Shown: positions 1 to 13,000, counted from the stretch's first letter. The stretch: DNA of 64,000 nucleotides from Basidiobolus meristosporus CBS 931.73 (GCA_002104905.1 MCFE01000282.1:39572-103571); one strand, 5' to 3'. Numbers and translations are program-made. The notes: generated from the sequence alone by a model not told the origin.

Positions 1-1830
1 GTTGATGGACTTAAGATCAGATTTTGTAATCATCAAATGTCATATTTGGTGAAGATTGTGAATTTATATTAAATAGCACATCCCTGGACTTGTCTGGCTC
101 CATTGCTTTCCTATTATTGAGTGTGTATGCTTTACTCTCATTTCAGTAGTTCAAAAATATGCACTTAGACCTCTGGGCTCAAATTCTGCTCAATGTCTGG
201 GCAGTTTCTCAGTATATGCTTTACACACAGATATTACTGGATGTTCTGCCCTTGGCTTATATATATGCCATGCCTGAAAGGAGTAGAATCACAAATTACT
301 ATGTTATTACTCCTATTTAGAGGCATACATGTGGGGCAACTGATTCTACCCAAAAATCAAAGGATAAATTTGATTATGGAGCATAGATCTTGCCATACCA
401 ATTATTGATCTGCTTCTGCTGTGGAGAGAATGGGACAGTAGTCTCTTGCTTTATTCCGCAAATTTTGCCGAAGTGGATGAAGAACTCTGAGGGAACTCTT
501 CTAACATTGCCAGGGTGTATTTTGCTCCCATTTTGACCAGTCTCTCATTCCACCATGACTTTAAACTCCCTGAGCTTAGACTTAGCCTCTTCTGTTCTCT
601 CTATAAGCAAGACCCATACCTATATTCTATAATCATCAACATAAGTGATTGAATACTTAATCCAGCCTAAAGATAAATCTTGCATCAGTCATCACAGATC
701 TGAGTGAATTAGATGTAGATTTTTCGGGATTTTGATTAGTCAGAGCTCTTGAACAGTTGTCTGACTTGCTTCCCATATAAGCAGGCTTCACAGTGCTCCA
801 AAATATCAGGGAGGTCAATCTTTTCTATGAAAACTAGCCATTCTTTGATTATTTAGAGCAAATAATCATAATTAATGTGCTATAGTCTCCTGTACCAGAG
901 AATTGGTGTTTTGTCATATAAGTTACTTATACTGACTTCATGATATGCTGGAATATATGTCAACTTGCATGGTTTCTGATCTCTGATACCAAAAGCAATA
1001 TGGGCACTATTTTGATCAGTGATCCTGCATCCAGGTTTGTCAATGCCAAAACTAAGTCATTCTGCAGTGGCCTAACTTACAGATAGTAGGTTTTTGGCTA
1101 TTTCTGTTACATAAAGTACCTCTTTGAAGGTAGATGTGTGGCTTCCTTCACTGATTCTCAGGCTGGCTAGGATAGTTACTTCTCCCACTGCAACTGGTAT
1201 TCCGTAGTCACCTATGAAAACCTTCTTATTTGGAATTTCTTGTTATTGGGTGAAAAGATCTCTTTGACATGTTAAGTGTTGAGATGCTCCAGAGTCAGTG
1301 TATCATGTTGGAGAGTCCTGGCTTGTGGTCATGTTTAGTGCAGATATGAACAGCCTATCTTCAGATGCCACAGCATTTCTATTTTCAGACCTTTTCTGCT
1401 GACTATCTCTTTTTTTGAGGCACAAATTTGATGTGCATCCTTTGCCTTAGCAGGAGTTGCAAAATAGGTTACTATTGCTTTTAAAGGGTCTTAGGTAACT
1501 TCTTTATCGGTAATTATTGCTTATTAAAGCCTTTTCCTTTTCCTCCTTATTGGCACCAGATTAAACTAGCAATTAACCTTTAACATTAAAGCAAACACAC
1601 TTAAAGGCACATTGCTCTTTCCTTTTCTACTTTAAGGCTTCCTCTTTCATATTTTTAGAGGGGCATTCTTCTTCCATGGCAATATCTCAAAGGCCTCATT
1701 CTTGTAGCGCATCTTCATCTTCACCTTCCACACCTGGTAGATAGATCCAATAAATTTCTCAGCAGAGGGAAGATTTCCAGCAATAGCAGTAGTAGACACT
1801 GCAGCAAGTGAGAGCTTAGGGATCATAACC
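1..1830 (-). pseudogene. Decayed copia retrotransposon, gag to integrase part (copy 1)
   Basis: This stretch aligns by eye with about 14560-16530 of the better preserved copia element in this window, in the same minus orientation. It covers the end of integrase back to gag. Matching landmarks include the region around 75-110 against 14625-14655 and the gag end next to the primer-binding site near 1820-1830. Stops and small indels break every frame, so no long open frame survives. The element continues beyond the left edge of the window. I infer an old copy of the same or a sister family. Confidence 0.8.
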
Positions 1831-2912
1831 TGATGTAACTGTCTTGGTGATATTTGAAGTGATTAGACTTGTTCCGTTGGATAGTGCCACATTGAGCCAT
1901 GAGTGCCAAATAGTGCCATAGTGTGCCTGAGAGTCAGAGCAAACCTAAACTTGGCCACAGAGTGTGACATATAGTTCTGCATATTCATGCAAAGCAGCCC
2001 CTGTGTTTCACCTATGGTGCAGGAGAAAATCAGTTTTTTAACCTTTTTTTTGGGATCAAAATTGTGCATGACATAAAAGAGCACAGGCAGACTGAAGATA
2101 TACATCTGGTACACAATACCCATGGCACTCTAAATCTAGCCCCACAGGCTTGTAGCATGTCACAAAAATGCATGGCACTATCTTGGTCCACTGGTACTAT
2201 CTGGCACTATAAGTGCTTTGTATAGGTTCTACTTTAGGGCTGATATTTAAATATAGTGCCAGATAGTACCAGTGGACCAAGATAGTGCCATGCATTTTGT
2301 GACATGCTACAAGCCTGTGGGGCTAGATTTAGAGTGCCATGGGTATTGTGTACCAGATGTATATCTTCAGTCTGCCTGTGCTCTTTTATGTCATGCACAA
2401 TTTTGATCCCAAAAAAAAGGTTAAAAAACTGATTTTCTCCTGCACCATAGGTGAAACACAGGGGCTGCTTTGCATGAATATGCAGAACTATATGTCACAC
2501 TCTATGGCCAAGTTTAGGTCTGCTCTGACTCTCAGGCACACTATGGCACTATTTGGTACTCATGGCTCAATGTGGCACTATCCAACGGAACAAGTCTATT
2601 AGATAACAAGCAAAATATGTGGTTTTCACTCAATAATTTACTGAATGTCAAAGTATTTTTTATACTTTTACATGGTCTTGGTAGAACAAAAGCATATAAT
2701 AGGTATAGGAAGGTCTCAAGAACATATGTGCAAAGTTTGGGTTGATTGGATAACTTTTCAAACTTCATGCTCTGGGCACCTGTTATTTTGGTGAGTATAT
2801 TCCAAGCAAATCCCAACATGGAAATAGGACAGTAATATATAAGATATCTAGGTAATAATCCAAGTGACTAAGTTAGGTGTATACTTAGGAGGAATAACAA
2901 ACTTGCACAACA
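1831..2912 (-). repeat. 5' LTR of decayed copia copy 1, split by a foldback insertion
   Basis: The stretch begins TGATGTAACTG and ends with ACAACA. It is collinear with the 348-bp copia LTR at 16534-16881, apart from a 733-bp insertion at 1865-2597. Without the insertion the LTR is about 349 bp, the family length. A primer-binding-site-like sequence (GGTTATGATCC on the minus strand) lies just inside it. Confidence 0.75.
1865..2597. mobile_element. Foldback (long inverted repeat) element
   Basis: This is a near-perfect palindrome. The left arm is 1865-2210, the loop is 2211-2252 and the right arm is 2253-2597. Termini read AGACTTGTTCC and its complement. It sits inside a copia LTR and is flanked on both sides by ATT, a plausible 3-bp target duplication. 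The arms carry several copies of an ATAGTGCCA motif in both orientations. Each arm contains the same short open frame of about 86 codons; I regard that as a by-product of arm identity. The mobilising transposase is not evident. Confidence 0.75.
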
Positions 2913-3880
2913 TCTGATGCTGCTGTAAGAAGTCAAGATACTGGGCAAGAGAATGCCAGAAGAAACAAATGGACAAAAAACAGATACCCAAGCAGGGAAA
3001 CCATGTAACATCAGATGAACAGTTATCTGGACTGGTGTAGTGGGGTCACAGTGACACCCACTGAGAGATGTGCTCATTCCCATATCATCTACTTCCCTAT
3101 TTGTTGACTAAACTTATTTTAGCTTTATCCCATTTGTCTTACCTGATCAGTACTATCCCATAAGCTGGCTGACTATCACACCTGCTTACCTTATTGCATA
3201 AGTTATCCCTCACTTTATGTGAGATTACTTGCTGTTAGTGCTTCTATATAAGGCAAATACCAGCACCAGTACTTGTGACATATGATCAACCCATGTCACC
3301 ATTCCCACAAGTTCTATTCCATATATAGTATCCCTATGTTGCACAGGCTTCAGAGTGCTAATTCTTGATTGGTTGGATGTGCTGTGCCTCTTAGAACCTT
3401 CCAGCACCTACATAGAATACTCTTAGCTCATTCTGATATCATTAAGATTTCTACTGATCTCCAGAACTTTCTGGAACACCATGATTAGTATTCACTTAGC
3501 CAGTGAGAAAAGTATATAAGGGAGGCAATCCCTCAACAATAAATCATCATCCCTTTTATTAATACACCAACCTGCTGAGTAGTGTGTTCACTGCTACCTG
3601 CTGCTACCTGAACTTCCAACCCCAGACCACAGGACACTCCCAGGAGACCATGCTGACAGCCAACTGACCTTGGAGGCACTACTTGTGAGGAATACTCATA
3701 GTATGTAGCTTTTATTATATCTGATACTTTCCCAAGTTTGTTCTTGTACAGGCAAAGATACTTTTCTGTCTTTGTAGCTGTTGACCACAGCTGTATTCTT
3801 ATCAAGTCCCTGCTGGTGGAGTTTACAGTTATTTTGACTTTGGAAGCTTTAGTGAGTTATTATCTCAAAGGATGCTGAAC
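2913..3880. other. Repeat-derived AT-rich sequence, possible LTR of copia copy 2
   Basis: No gene is visible here. A TATA-like TATATAAGGG lies near 3512, followed by a run that could be an LTR R-region and polyadenylation signal (AATAAA near 3537). It sits just upstream of the plus-strand copia remains, so an LTR is possible. I could not find a matching second LTR to prove it. Confidence 0.3.
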
Positions 3881-3914
3881 CCAGCACACACTTTTACTAA
3901 GACACCAACTTAGT

Positions 3915-3970
3915 AAGGGGTTGTAGCTCAATAGTTTTCCCTTGACAAGCTTGTGGCTTTATTCCCCATC
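3915..3970 (+). repeat. tRNA-like Pol III promoter remnant
   Basis: The sequence contains TAGCTCAATAG (A-box-like, 3924-3934) and GGCTTTATTCC (8 of 11 matches to a B box, 3955-3965), with an anticodon-like CTTGACAAG between them. It is too short and too unpaired to be a working tRNA. It could be a decayed tRNA-derived SINE head or chance. Confidence 0.25.
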
Positions 3971-4049
3971 ATATTAGAATAGAGACAGAACCCAAGTAAT
4001 CCTAGCAAGCCTTTGCCAGAGGTTATTGCACCCAGTAAACACCCAAAAC

Positions 4050-7000
4050 ACAAGACACCTGAGAAGTGTTGGACATATCTCTCCCTTGGACCTATACATC
4101 ACTACACCAGTATAAGAGAGTGCAAGTTGCCATAGTAACTAATGCTATATTGACTCTGGAGCATTACAGCATGCTCATTGTGTAAAAGTATACTTCAGCA
4201 AATTAAAATCTATTCCTGCAAGAAAGGCTTATCTGGGCAATAACTCTGCACTACATGCTAATGCCAGTGGGCTTATAAAGCTAAATATGAACAATAACTC
4301 ATGGGCAAAAATAGCTGAGTTGACTGACTTACTCTAGGTGCGTGAAATTGCTGAGAACCCAATCTCAGTGCGTAAAGCAGCTACTAAGGGACTGAAGTTG
4401 GCTATTACTAAGCCAAGCTGCTCAACATTGAGCAAAGCTGGACAAAAACTTGCTTTGGTAGACTGAGATCATAATATATGCAAGTTGCAACTCAAGATCA
4501 TTTTACCTGAATATGTTTACTTTGCTGGAACTTATGAATCTAAAAGAGAGATGTGGCATAGAAGGCAAGGACAAATTGGGGAACAGTAGATGAGCTTATT
4601 GGTGAGAAATCAACTTGTTTTGGGACTTGGTCTTTGGTAATGGAAAGTATTCCATTGCTAAAATATCTTAAAACCAATATTGCACTAATTCTTTATTATG
4701 CTTTTGATATTGTTACACACAAATTAAGGATCTAGAAACTCCAACTTTGAATGAAAAAAGTGCAAGGATCTGACTAGCAATCCACCCAAGAATATTATAT
4801 CATGCAGAACATTCAGAAGCCAACACATGTTTCAAATTGCAGCTCATTTGAAGTAGTACATAAGTAGTTATGATCAAAAAAGTCCAATAACCATATATAT
4901 TAGGCCCCTATTGCTAGGATTACTATGGTGACTTTGATTGCATGTAACCTTTGAACCAGCTGATCAAATTACAAGAGACTCCCACAGGTGCTGCACCCAT
5001 GTCCAAACTACACCACTGTAGAGTTTAGCTTTGTACCTTATGTATGGATTGTGCAATTGCACAAAAACTTTCATCCTTGAGAATTTCCAAAAATATGACT
5101 TCTCCAGCTGAAAAATTAAAGGAGAGCCTCTCTTTCCAGAATCTCCACACTACAATTACAAGCTAAAAGGCTATAAGAGCTTCCTTGCATCACTTACACT
5201 GCTGAATGCTCTGACTTGATTGGTACTACATCGGTAAAGAGACTGCAAAGCTCACAAGAATCCAATCTAAGTTCTAAAAGAAAACTGCCACTTTTCTGTT
5301 GGAAAAGTCCCCTCTCAGAAGCCCTGTAGTCTAGAGACCCCTTTAAGGAATCTTATTACCCTAAAGAACCCCCTTTACTCTAAAGAAACCCCTGTAGACA
5401 CCCCTTTAGGTCAACAGACCCCTTGATTGACTTCTACACCACACTCCTTTGGGTTAATAGAGAGTTCAGGACTTTCATACTAGGAAATATTCTCTCATAA
5501 AGGAAAGTGGCTTTCAAATAAGGAGATGATAACTTAAAAGTAAATAATCCCAATGGTTGACAGAAGGCAGAAAATTGCTGTAGAAGTGAGAAGCACTGCC
5601 CATAGTGTATTTTGAGCCTATTATTGAGGATATTGGTGTAAGTTATATCTTCTTTTGGTATATCAAATTCCCAACAAGCTATTTCAGTATTAGCATACTG
5701 GAAGTTGTTGTATATTGTACATTAGCCACCACATCACAGAACAAGCCCCAACCTAATCATAATACAACACAACAGATTACTCAATTCCAATCACATTGAG
5801 TGTCAGTAAGGGATGCTAAATACAAACTAGCTAGGAAATGTTTCAGGAGCTCAGGAGGCATTAATACCACCAATATATTGGCTATTGTGCACTCATATAT
5901 GTGTGGGCCCATGGGAACACTCTCCTTTAGAGCCAAGAAACATTTTATGATATTGATTGATAACAAGACAATATTTACATGAGTATACATCCTGAAGACA
6001 AAGGATGAGGCTTTAGAGACGTTCAAGCCCTCCAAGAACATGGCTGCAACACAAATGTGGTGAAAAATGAAGGTATTTCACAGTGGCAATGGAGGAGAAT
6101 ACTGTTCTAAGAAGTTTGCAAGTTACTGCTCAGCTACTGGTATACTTACGTCAGCCACTATCCTACATACTTCACAGCAAAATGAAGCAATCAAAAGGGC
6201 TAATATAACAATAGTAGAGATGACACAAAGTATGCTATATGAGAAGAAAATTGACCACAGGTTTTGGGTAAATATGTTTCCATAGTAGGTATATAGAATA
6301 AATCTCCAACAATAGCACTACATGATTCTACACTATCTGAAGCATCTACATATAAATAACCAGACCTCTAGCACCTTTGGATCTTTGGCAGTGATGCTTA
6401 CCATCACATCTGTAACAAAAAGTGATTCAAGTTGAGACCAAAAACTGGAAAAGGGATCCTTCCTATCTATTGTGAGAATACCAGAGGGTATAAAGTGTAT
6501 GGTGGCAAAATTCCAAAGCTATGCAAGAGCAGGGATGCTGTTTTTGAGGGGAACTCAGATCAGAAAGCTACTAAGATCATTGGCTAGCTGCCAGATGATG
6601 CAATCACTACTGATGAAGAACATATACCTAACACAGCCAGATACACAGCAAAATTCTACCAGTTCCAGATTAGAATATATTATCCCAGTTAGAAGATCTA
6701 ACAAAATAAGAAATGCCCTTAGATCTTGGTGGCAGGCATCCAATGACCATGAAGAAGCTTATCTTGCCTTATACAGCCCACCTCTGAATCTGGAACAGGA
6801 AATGCAAAATGCAGATGCTACCATGTGGCAACAAGCTATGCAGGAGGAGTAGCAATCTTTGCTCAAGGCAAAAATGTGGAAACTGGTAGATTTACCAAAT
6901 GCAAGAAGCCAATAGAATGTATATGTTTTAGCAAGATCAAAGTATCCTTAGTTTGTACCATTGATATGTACAATGTTAGATTGGTAGCCAAAGGCTACCC

Positions 7001-8750
7001 CTAGATCCAGGGACCAGACTTCAAGGAAATACTTACTCCAGTAGCCAAACCTAACTCAAATAAACTATTTCTAGCCCTGGCAGCTTTACATAGTCATGGT
7101 CTACCCCAAATGGCTGCCAAAATATTCTTTCTAAATGGGGATCTGCAAGAAACTATATATAAGGAGTAAATAGAAAGCTTTAGCAATCCAAATGGCCCCT
7201 ATAAGGTCTGCAGACTCAGAAAACTGCTATAAGGGCTTAAGCAGGCACCTAGAACATGGTTAACCAGACTGACACATATCTAGAGGAGATTGGGCTTATT
7301 TGTATCACTGCAAATCACTTTGAATTAATTAGGAGCTCACATAATCACCAATATATTATGAACTAGCACTTAGTTACATTATGTAGTGCAGAACATGAAA
7401 TTTGAAATTTGCATGCAGAATATTTGCTGATTATTTGGAAATAGTGAAGTATAGAATTTTAGGAATCTGAAACTTGTCAAAATGAGCTGAAACTTGGCAC
7501 ATATACTCCTGAGACTCCTTTCATTATGACTAAGTAGTTATGTATATGTAGCTCTGTAATAAGCTCAAATACTCTGCTGTAACTCAATCAAACAATAAGT
7601 GAACATCATGTAAATCTTCTAATTCTCCAACTCACTTTCAATATATCTCTCTAATACCTTAACAATTTACAGTATATATGTGAAGCTGCTTAAAAGGGAG
7701 TGATTTTTCTGGTACTTCATGTGGACAACCTAATAATAGCTACAAGTGACCAGGAGGCACTTAAACATACACAATCTGACCTTCTCAGCAAGTTTAAGAT
7801 GAGAAATCTGTAAAGATTTAGCTATTGACTTAGAGTTGAAGTCAAACCTAGCATATCTCCACATAAACCTGTGCCAAATCAGTCTAAGTACAACAGGCGC
7901 ACTCTTAGACTCTTCAATATGGTAAATTGCTAGCCTGCCACAACCCCCATGGTCAATAACCAGAGTTTGGGCAAATCTCAGCCAGTTTTTGGTGGAAATA
8001 GCTGAAGTATGAACCAATACTTTCCCTATCAGTCATTGGTTTGTAGTGTAATGTACTTGATTTACATATACAGGTCCAGATAGTGCAGTGGCAATAGGAA
8101 TAGCTAGTCAGTTAGTGCAGAGTTATGGAACTGTGCAAATTGCAGCATTTATGCATTTCTTCCAATATCTGCAATGTACCACAAATATAGGTCTAGAATA
8201 CTCCGAAGCAACAAATAGGCAACAATTTTATGACTTTTGTAACTCAGCTCAAGGTAGGGATCTGAAAGAAGGAATCTATACTAATGGGTAAGTATTTCTA
8301 TATGCTGGTGCAGCCATTAACCGGAATTGTTAGAAACAACTAACTGGGGCACTTTCTACAACTAGGCAGAGAATATGGCTGCTTGGTAGGCAACTAAGGA
8401 TGCTTTATGGTTACAAATATTACTCAAAGACTTGGTTTTAGCTCTAATGAGCCATCTTTTACTTATAAGGATAGCCAAGGTTGTATTTCATTAGCTAGCA
8501 ATCCTACTGATCATGCCAGAACTGAGCACATAGATATATAACACCACTTTGTGTGGTAAGTTGTTGAAATTATAAAGTAGAGCTAACTTATTGCCCAAAT
8601 GACAAAATGGGGGTGGACATACTGCCAAAACCACTAGCTAGGCCACAGCTTGAGAGTCTCAGAGAGATTTTGGGTCTTAGAAGACATTTAGTTAGAGGTG
8701 AAGGTTGAAATATTGTACTGCTTGGTAGTATTCAGCAGCTAAAATTTACT
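4050..8750 (+). pseudogene. Decayed copia retrotransposon (copy 2)
   Basis: Fragments of a copia polyprotein appear in order on the plus strand. At about 4130-4300 there is a protease/gag-like YIDSGALQHAH remnant. Integrase GAG-pre and core remnants run through about 4540-5960, and a GNGGEY integrase motif is encoded near 6085. Reverse transcriptase pieces follow, including FLNGDLQE near 7130 and an active-site region near 7711 where the usual VDD reads VDN. An RNase H tail with DHARTEHID lies near 8510. Frames are cut by many stops and indels, so this is a dead copy. It is more diverged than the element at 12418-16881 and may be another family. Confidence 0.7.
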
Positions 8751-9534
8751 TAACAAAGCTGGACTAGTCTTTGTCAAAGTGGGACTTATTTACAGCTTTA
8801 ACTTGGCCACCTTCTTTCAGTTCTTTGATCCTGTGCCCTATGAAAAGTGATTGTGACGAACACATCAAAAGGCTGTCACAAATTTAAAGTCCTGTGACTA
8901 AGAGGTATTGATCCTCAGGGGACAAACTGCAAAGACTGTCAAAAAGTAATTATACCCCAGATTTCACAACAAACTTGGTCAAAATTTCTCATCACAACAA
9001 CACAAAAGTGGCTCTTGATTGGTTCTCTGTCAATTTTCTCACTTTCTGATCACAGACACTCTATTGCCTCCTATGCTTGAGTGCATTGACTGGCAGTTAT
9101 CACTTTTTCACACTCCTTACCTCCTGACTTGATTGTTTCTCTTACTTTGCATGCATACATTTTGATTTATATATATTGAAACTTAAGTTAGGCCTCAATT
9201 ACCAATTGTGCTGACCTACACAAGTCTCTATACCCTACACTAACATTAAGTCCAACCCCACACTCAATTAGTAACTCCATTAAGATCCATCACTCAATAG
9301 GCATATCTGCTGTAAAACTCTGTTTCTATGACTTTGGCAAGAACCCTACAGCTTTACACCACTATCCATTCACTGGTTCCCATACATCTTGGTCTTCAGC
9401 TGGCACTGCAAGGTATAACACCACATCTGCCAGCCTTTGCAATAAATCCTTGCAATGTTCAAGTGTGTTTTCTTGAGCACTACTCCTGAAGAAGTGCTGT
9501 AATATCTGGATGTGCATATTGATGTTCTAAAGTT

Positions 9535-10023
9535 TCACTGCAGGCATTGTGATAATCTTTCAGTTCTTGACTTTGTCACCTTATCTGTTGGTAAGATCTC
9601 CACTCTGTCAGCAATATAGGATCTGGAGGCTGTGATAGAAAAATTGCATTTCTCTGCATACTCAACTACCTCACTGAAGCATAGCTCAGCTGGCTGTGCT
9701 TCCAACTCTTGTAAAAACAGCTGCATTCTTGTTGTTAATTCTTCTTGGCTATGATGGGATTTAGTAAGTTCCAGGCTTACACCATTAATTGGCAAGAACT
9801 GCAGCTTTTTTCTCAGGCTTTCCTGACTCTGGCTTGTGTGACTTATTCCCTTTACCTGTTCCAATATAACTGTTAGGTCTTTCACTGCTACTTGGTCTGA
9901 GTGCTCTTTGCATTGATCTATTTCTTTTCCTTGATAAATGCTACTCTGATGCTTCTGTTTTGGCCTGATTGTCCCTTGATGGCACTGTGCAGGCAACCCA
10001 AACCTCTTTCCTGCTTGTTTCAA
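9535..10023 (-). pseudogene. C-terminal piece of the repeat-family protein, copy A
   Basis: An open frame of 162 codons, rich in Gln, Glu, Lys and Ser, with a predicted helical stretch around EELTTRMQLFLQELE. It parallels the frame at 56379-56056 (LLTRKQLFSQELE). No catalytic motif or known domain is visible. It is probably a surviving exon-like fragment of a decayed transposon gene, not a host gene. Confidence 0.45.
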
Positions 10024-10335
10024 GCTCTCAGCCCATGCTATAATAGGCTACTCAGGTAACTGCTGGTTCTTATCACTACTGGGTCCTTCAGTACTACTCT
10101 GACTGATTGCTTCTTGGGTAGAATTATACTTTTTTCTTGGTTAATGTTGTGCTGATGCATCTACATCTACCTGCTTTTCCCTTATTGGCACTCTTCCAGC
10201 TACCTGATGCTTCTTTAACACTTGTTTGGAGCTTTTGGTCCTGCTTGTAATGGGCTCTTGAGGAAGCCACTGGTTTTGACCTCACAACAATGAAACTTCA
10301 ATGTCTTTTAGCTTTAGGCTTGGCATAAACACTAA

Positions 10336-10629
10336 TTATTCTCCCTCCCATGCTGTAGTAGACTTTTCTGTGGGCTTTGTCTTTGGGCACTGTTGTTGTG
10401 CTTCAAAGACTGTACAGTGTTCCTCTGCTGTTACATTGGAAAATTGCTCAACTCTGAGCTGTGACATTTGATGACTTGAGTTCCTTGCTTGCAGCAAAGA
10501 TACTGCTTTCACTACCTGGGATATTGATTGCTCTACTCTTATTATCAGCTCATCCTGCTTCAGGGCTATTGCCAGACTTCTCTGGGCCATTGCATCTGTC
10601 CTATTGGCCACTGCACCTAATAGCCTCAT
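10336..10629 (-). pseudogene. Middle piece of the repeat-family protein, copy A
   Basis: A 97-codon frame containing LGAVANRTDAMAQRS, then a helical EQSISQVVKAVSLLQ stretch, then TAEEHCTVFEAQQQCP and a TAWEGE ending. The same order is seen at 58160-57608 (minus) and 19920-20215 (plus). That three-way conservation shows it was a real coding region of a repeat. Function unknown. Confidence 0.5.
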
Positions 10630-11090
10630 TAATGCTCAGTATGAGCTGACAACACACTTGCTAATATGGGTGGTGGTGATGTCATAATGGCCACTTGCTG
10701 GTCTTCAACTGAAGGGACTGCTTTTGCTACATTCTCATATGCCTCAGCATTATGGTCAGCATGTGGCTCTACAGAGATTCCCAACTACCTACTTGACCCA
10801 GAGCCCCAGGAGTGGCATTATTACCTACTGTGAGCACACTGCCCACAGGGCCTTTTTTGGTTGTAGCCCTGCTTGTTGCACTGAATGTCAAAGCAAGCTG
10901 ATGTCCTAGTGTTCTTTTACTGCTGTCAATTATGGGTTTTGGCTGGGAGCCAGATAACTGCGCTTATTTCTTTTGGCAATATATAAATATGAAAGTGAGT
11001 CAAACCAACAGGGAAATATTGCTACATGTATGTGTGTATGTGGTGCCACAACTTTATTCATAAAGCTTACTATGGCAGGTCATCATTGAA

Positions 11091-11640
11091 TCTTACATTC
11101 ATGTAGGTGCAATGTCTCAAACACAAAACTGCCTGAAGTCCACAGGAGTACTAACAAAACAATGATATAATAGTGCTACATTGACAAGTGGCAAGCTCTT
11201 TGCCCCCTGGAGAGTACTACTTTGTTAACACACTGTACAAAAAGAGAAAAAAGACCACTTGGCTATTGCAGCAAGCCTCTCAGCCATGAGGCATGCATAC
11301 AGCATAGGAAGTATTGAAAGGATTGCAGTGGGTGTTTCATCACACAACTCATATTTGACCATTCATCAGTCACTACTGTACCAACAATATCATGCTGGCC
11401 AGTTGTACTTCTAGAGTGGCACCTGGTTGTACTTGTCACCTTGCACAAACTGAGTCAGGTGAGTTTGTGATGCCCTTAGGCAGCCCTCCAAATATGGCAA
11501 GCAGAGTGATAGCTCCAAAAAAGCATGCTCACTGATGCATAATGAGCCTATCTCCCCCAACATTAGTACCCTGCATGAACCTGGCAAAACCCCTGTATCC
11601 AATCAGACAACATCCATAGCAAAAAAAGCCAAAGATACTC
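11091..11640. other. Non-coding repeat sequence between divergent transposon genes
   Basis: AT-rich sequence between the 5' end of the copy A ORF and the tnp2 remains. The last part of copy A (10990-11090) has an inverted counterpart at 19430-19560. Only short chance frames are seen. It could be the shared promoter region of a two-gene DNA transposon. Confidence 0.3.
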
Positions 11641-11651
11641 TATGAAGCCAA

Positions 11652-12415
11652 GTGAGCCCAGTATTCCATCTACTGGTGAATGATGTGATGATGTGGCTAG
11701 AGAAGTGGTTTGTTTTAACTGTTATTGGTGATGGGGGCTTTGAGAATTCACTGCTACTTCATGGCAAAGTTATTCCAGGATGCTGCTTACCATCTACATG
11801 GTACAAGTGGACAACTACTATACAGCTGGCAGCATATGACCCAGAGACTGTCCTGATACCAGCATGTGTAAACAGTTGCAAGGCGTTCACATTAGAAAAT
11901 GCTGCATTTGCAAGGTGTCCAACTTGTCAGGAGCCCACCACCATAAGAGGAAAGTATCACTCACACTCCAGAGATATTCCAACAACTCCACATCTAAAGA
12001 AGCTCATGCAGTCTAACAAATATTTAAAGCTATAAAGTACCTTACTTAGTATCAATCAAGCGCAAACATTTCCAATATTTTTAATGGCAAACATTACAAA
12101 CAACTAAGAAGCAAGGACTACTTTGAAGTTATGTATGACCATGTCTTTGCCTTGACACATGATGGATTATCACTGTACAAGTACCCTACTTGCAAATCCT
12201 GCTGGCAACTGATTCTCATCAACCTGAAGCTGCCACTTATCTTATGGTACTAGAACAGAAATCTGATGATAGTCTCACTAGTATCTGGGCTTAAATTGCC
12301 ATCCAACCTGGATAGCTACCTTTATCCATTGCTGGATGAATGTTGTATGTCTTCTAGCCAGATACTACTAGCTGGCTATTGTACTAAAGCACATACTATT
12401 ATCTGCATTGGTGAT
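11652..12415 (+). pseudogene. tnp2-type (CACTA-like) transposase, N-terminal/middle part
   Basis: The plus strand encodes a decayed transposase of the Tnp2 family. A Cys motif follows VNSCKAFT (the usual CINxCxAFTG-like start of the Tnp2 zinc region) with CPTCQEP downstream. Further on, ALTHDGLSLYKYPTCKSCW, NLKLP and LVSGLKLPSNLDSYLYPLLDE follow the family order of DGxxP, SCW, NLPP and PGPKxPxxxDSFLxPLVxEL. Stops break the frame (for example near 12030 and 12250). It is cut at 12415 by the 697-bp LTR and the nested copia, and resumes at 17582. Confidence 0.7.
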
Positions 12416-12417
12416 TG

Positions 12418-12766
12418 TGTTGTAAGAGTCTTGGAGATATTGGAAGTGATTGGGAGGACAAGTAGATTATGTGGTTTTCACTTAATGATTTACTGAATGT
12501 AAAAGTAGTATTTATACTTTTACCTGGTCTTGGCATAGCAAACATGTAGAATAGGTTAAGGAAGGTCCCAAGAGCATGTGTGCAAAGCTTGGGGCTGTTT
12601 GGACAACTTTGAGAATTTTCATGTTCTGGGTACCTGGTATTTTGGTGAAAATATTCTAAGTAAATCTTGATAAGGAATTTGGTCAGTATTCTCTAAGATT
12701 TGAAGGTAATGATCCAACTGACTAAGTTAGGTGAATATTTAGGTGGAAATACAAATTTTTACAACA
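12418..12766 (-). repeat. 3' LTR of the copia element
   Basis: 349 bp, beginning TGTTGTAAGAG and ending ACAACA. It differs from the other LTR by a few substitutions and one base of length. It is preceded by the left GATTG duplication. Confidence 0.95.
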
Positions 12767-13000
12767 CTCCCACTCAGCTAAATGTTGATACTAACTAGTC
12801 TTAATTTTGACCTAAGATATTCAAACTTGTCTCTAGCTAATGGTTTGGTAAATATGTCTGCAATCATTTCATCTGTAGGACAGTAAACTAAGCTAGCTAA
12901 GTTATTCTCTACAGCTGCTCGTATGAAATGACATCTAATATCTATGTGCCTAGTTCTAGCATGAAAAGTTGGATTTCTACCTAATTGTATACATCCTTGA

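Larger units (their letters stand above)
8861..11090 (-). mobile_element. Unclassified repeat family, copy A (coiled-coil-like ORF)
   Basis: This segment matches 55440-58360 in the same orientation, and its 5' part matches 19430-20215 in the opposite orientation. On the minus strand it encodes pieces of one protein. An N-terminal half ends near 10336 with a motif EQSISQVVKAVSLLQ and then an AEEHCTVFEAQQQCP block. A C-terminal piece at 10023-9535 contains LPINGVSLELTK and an EELTTRMQLFLQELE heptad-like stretch. The reading frame is interrupted. I do not recognise the protein. Its position, head-to-head with tnp2 transposase remains starting near 11640, suggests an accessory gene of the same DNA transposon; that is inference. 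Confidence 0.6.

Noticed and set aside
1863-2602. Two identical 86-codon frames as a duplicated gene
   Set aside because: They lie in the two arms of the palindrome and are identical only because the arms are; no codon bias, domain or start context supports a gene.
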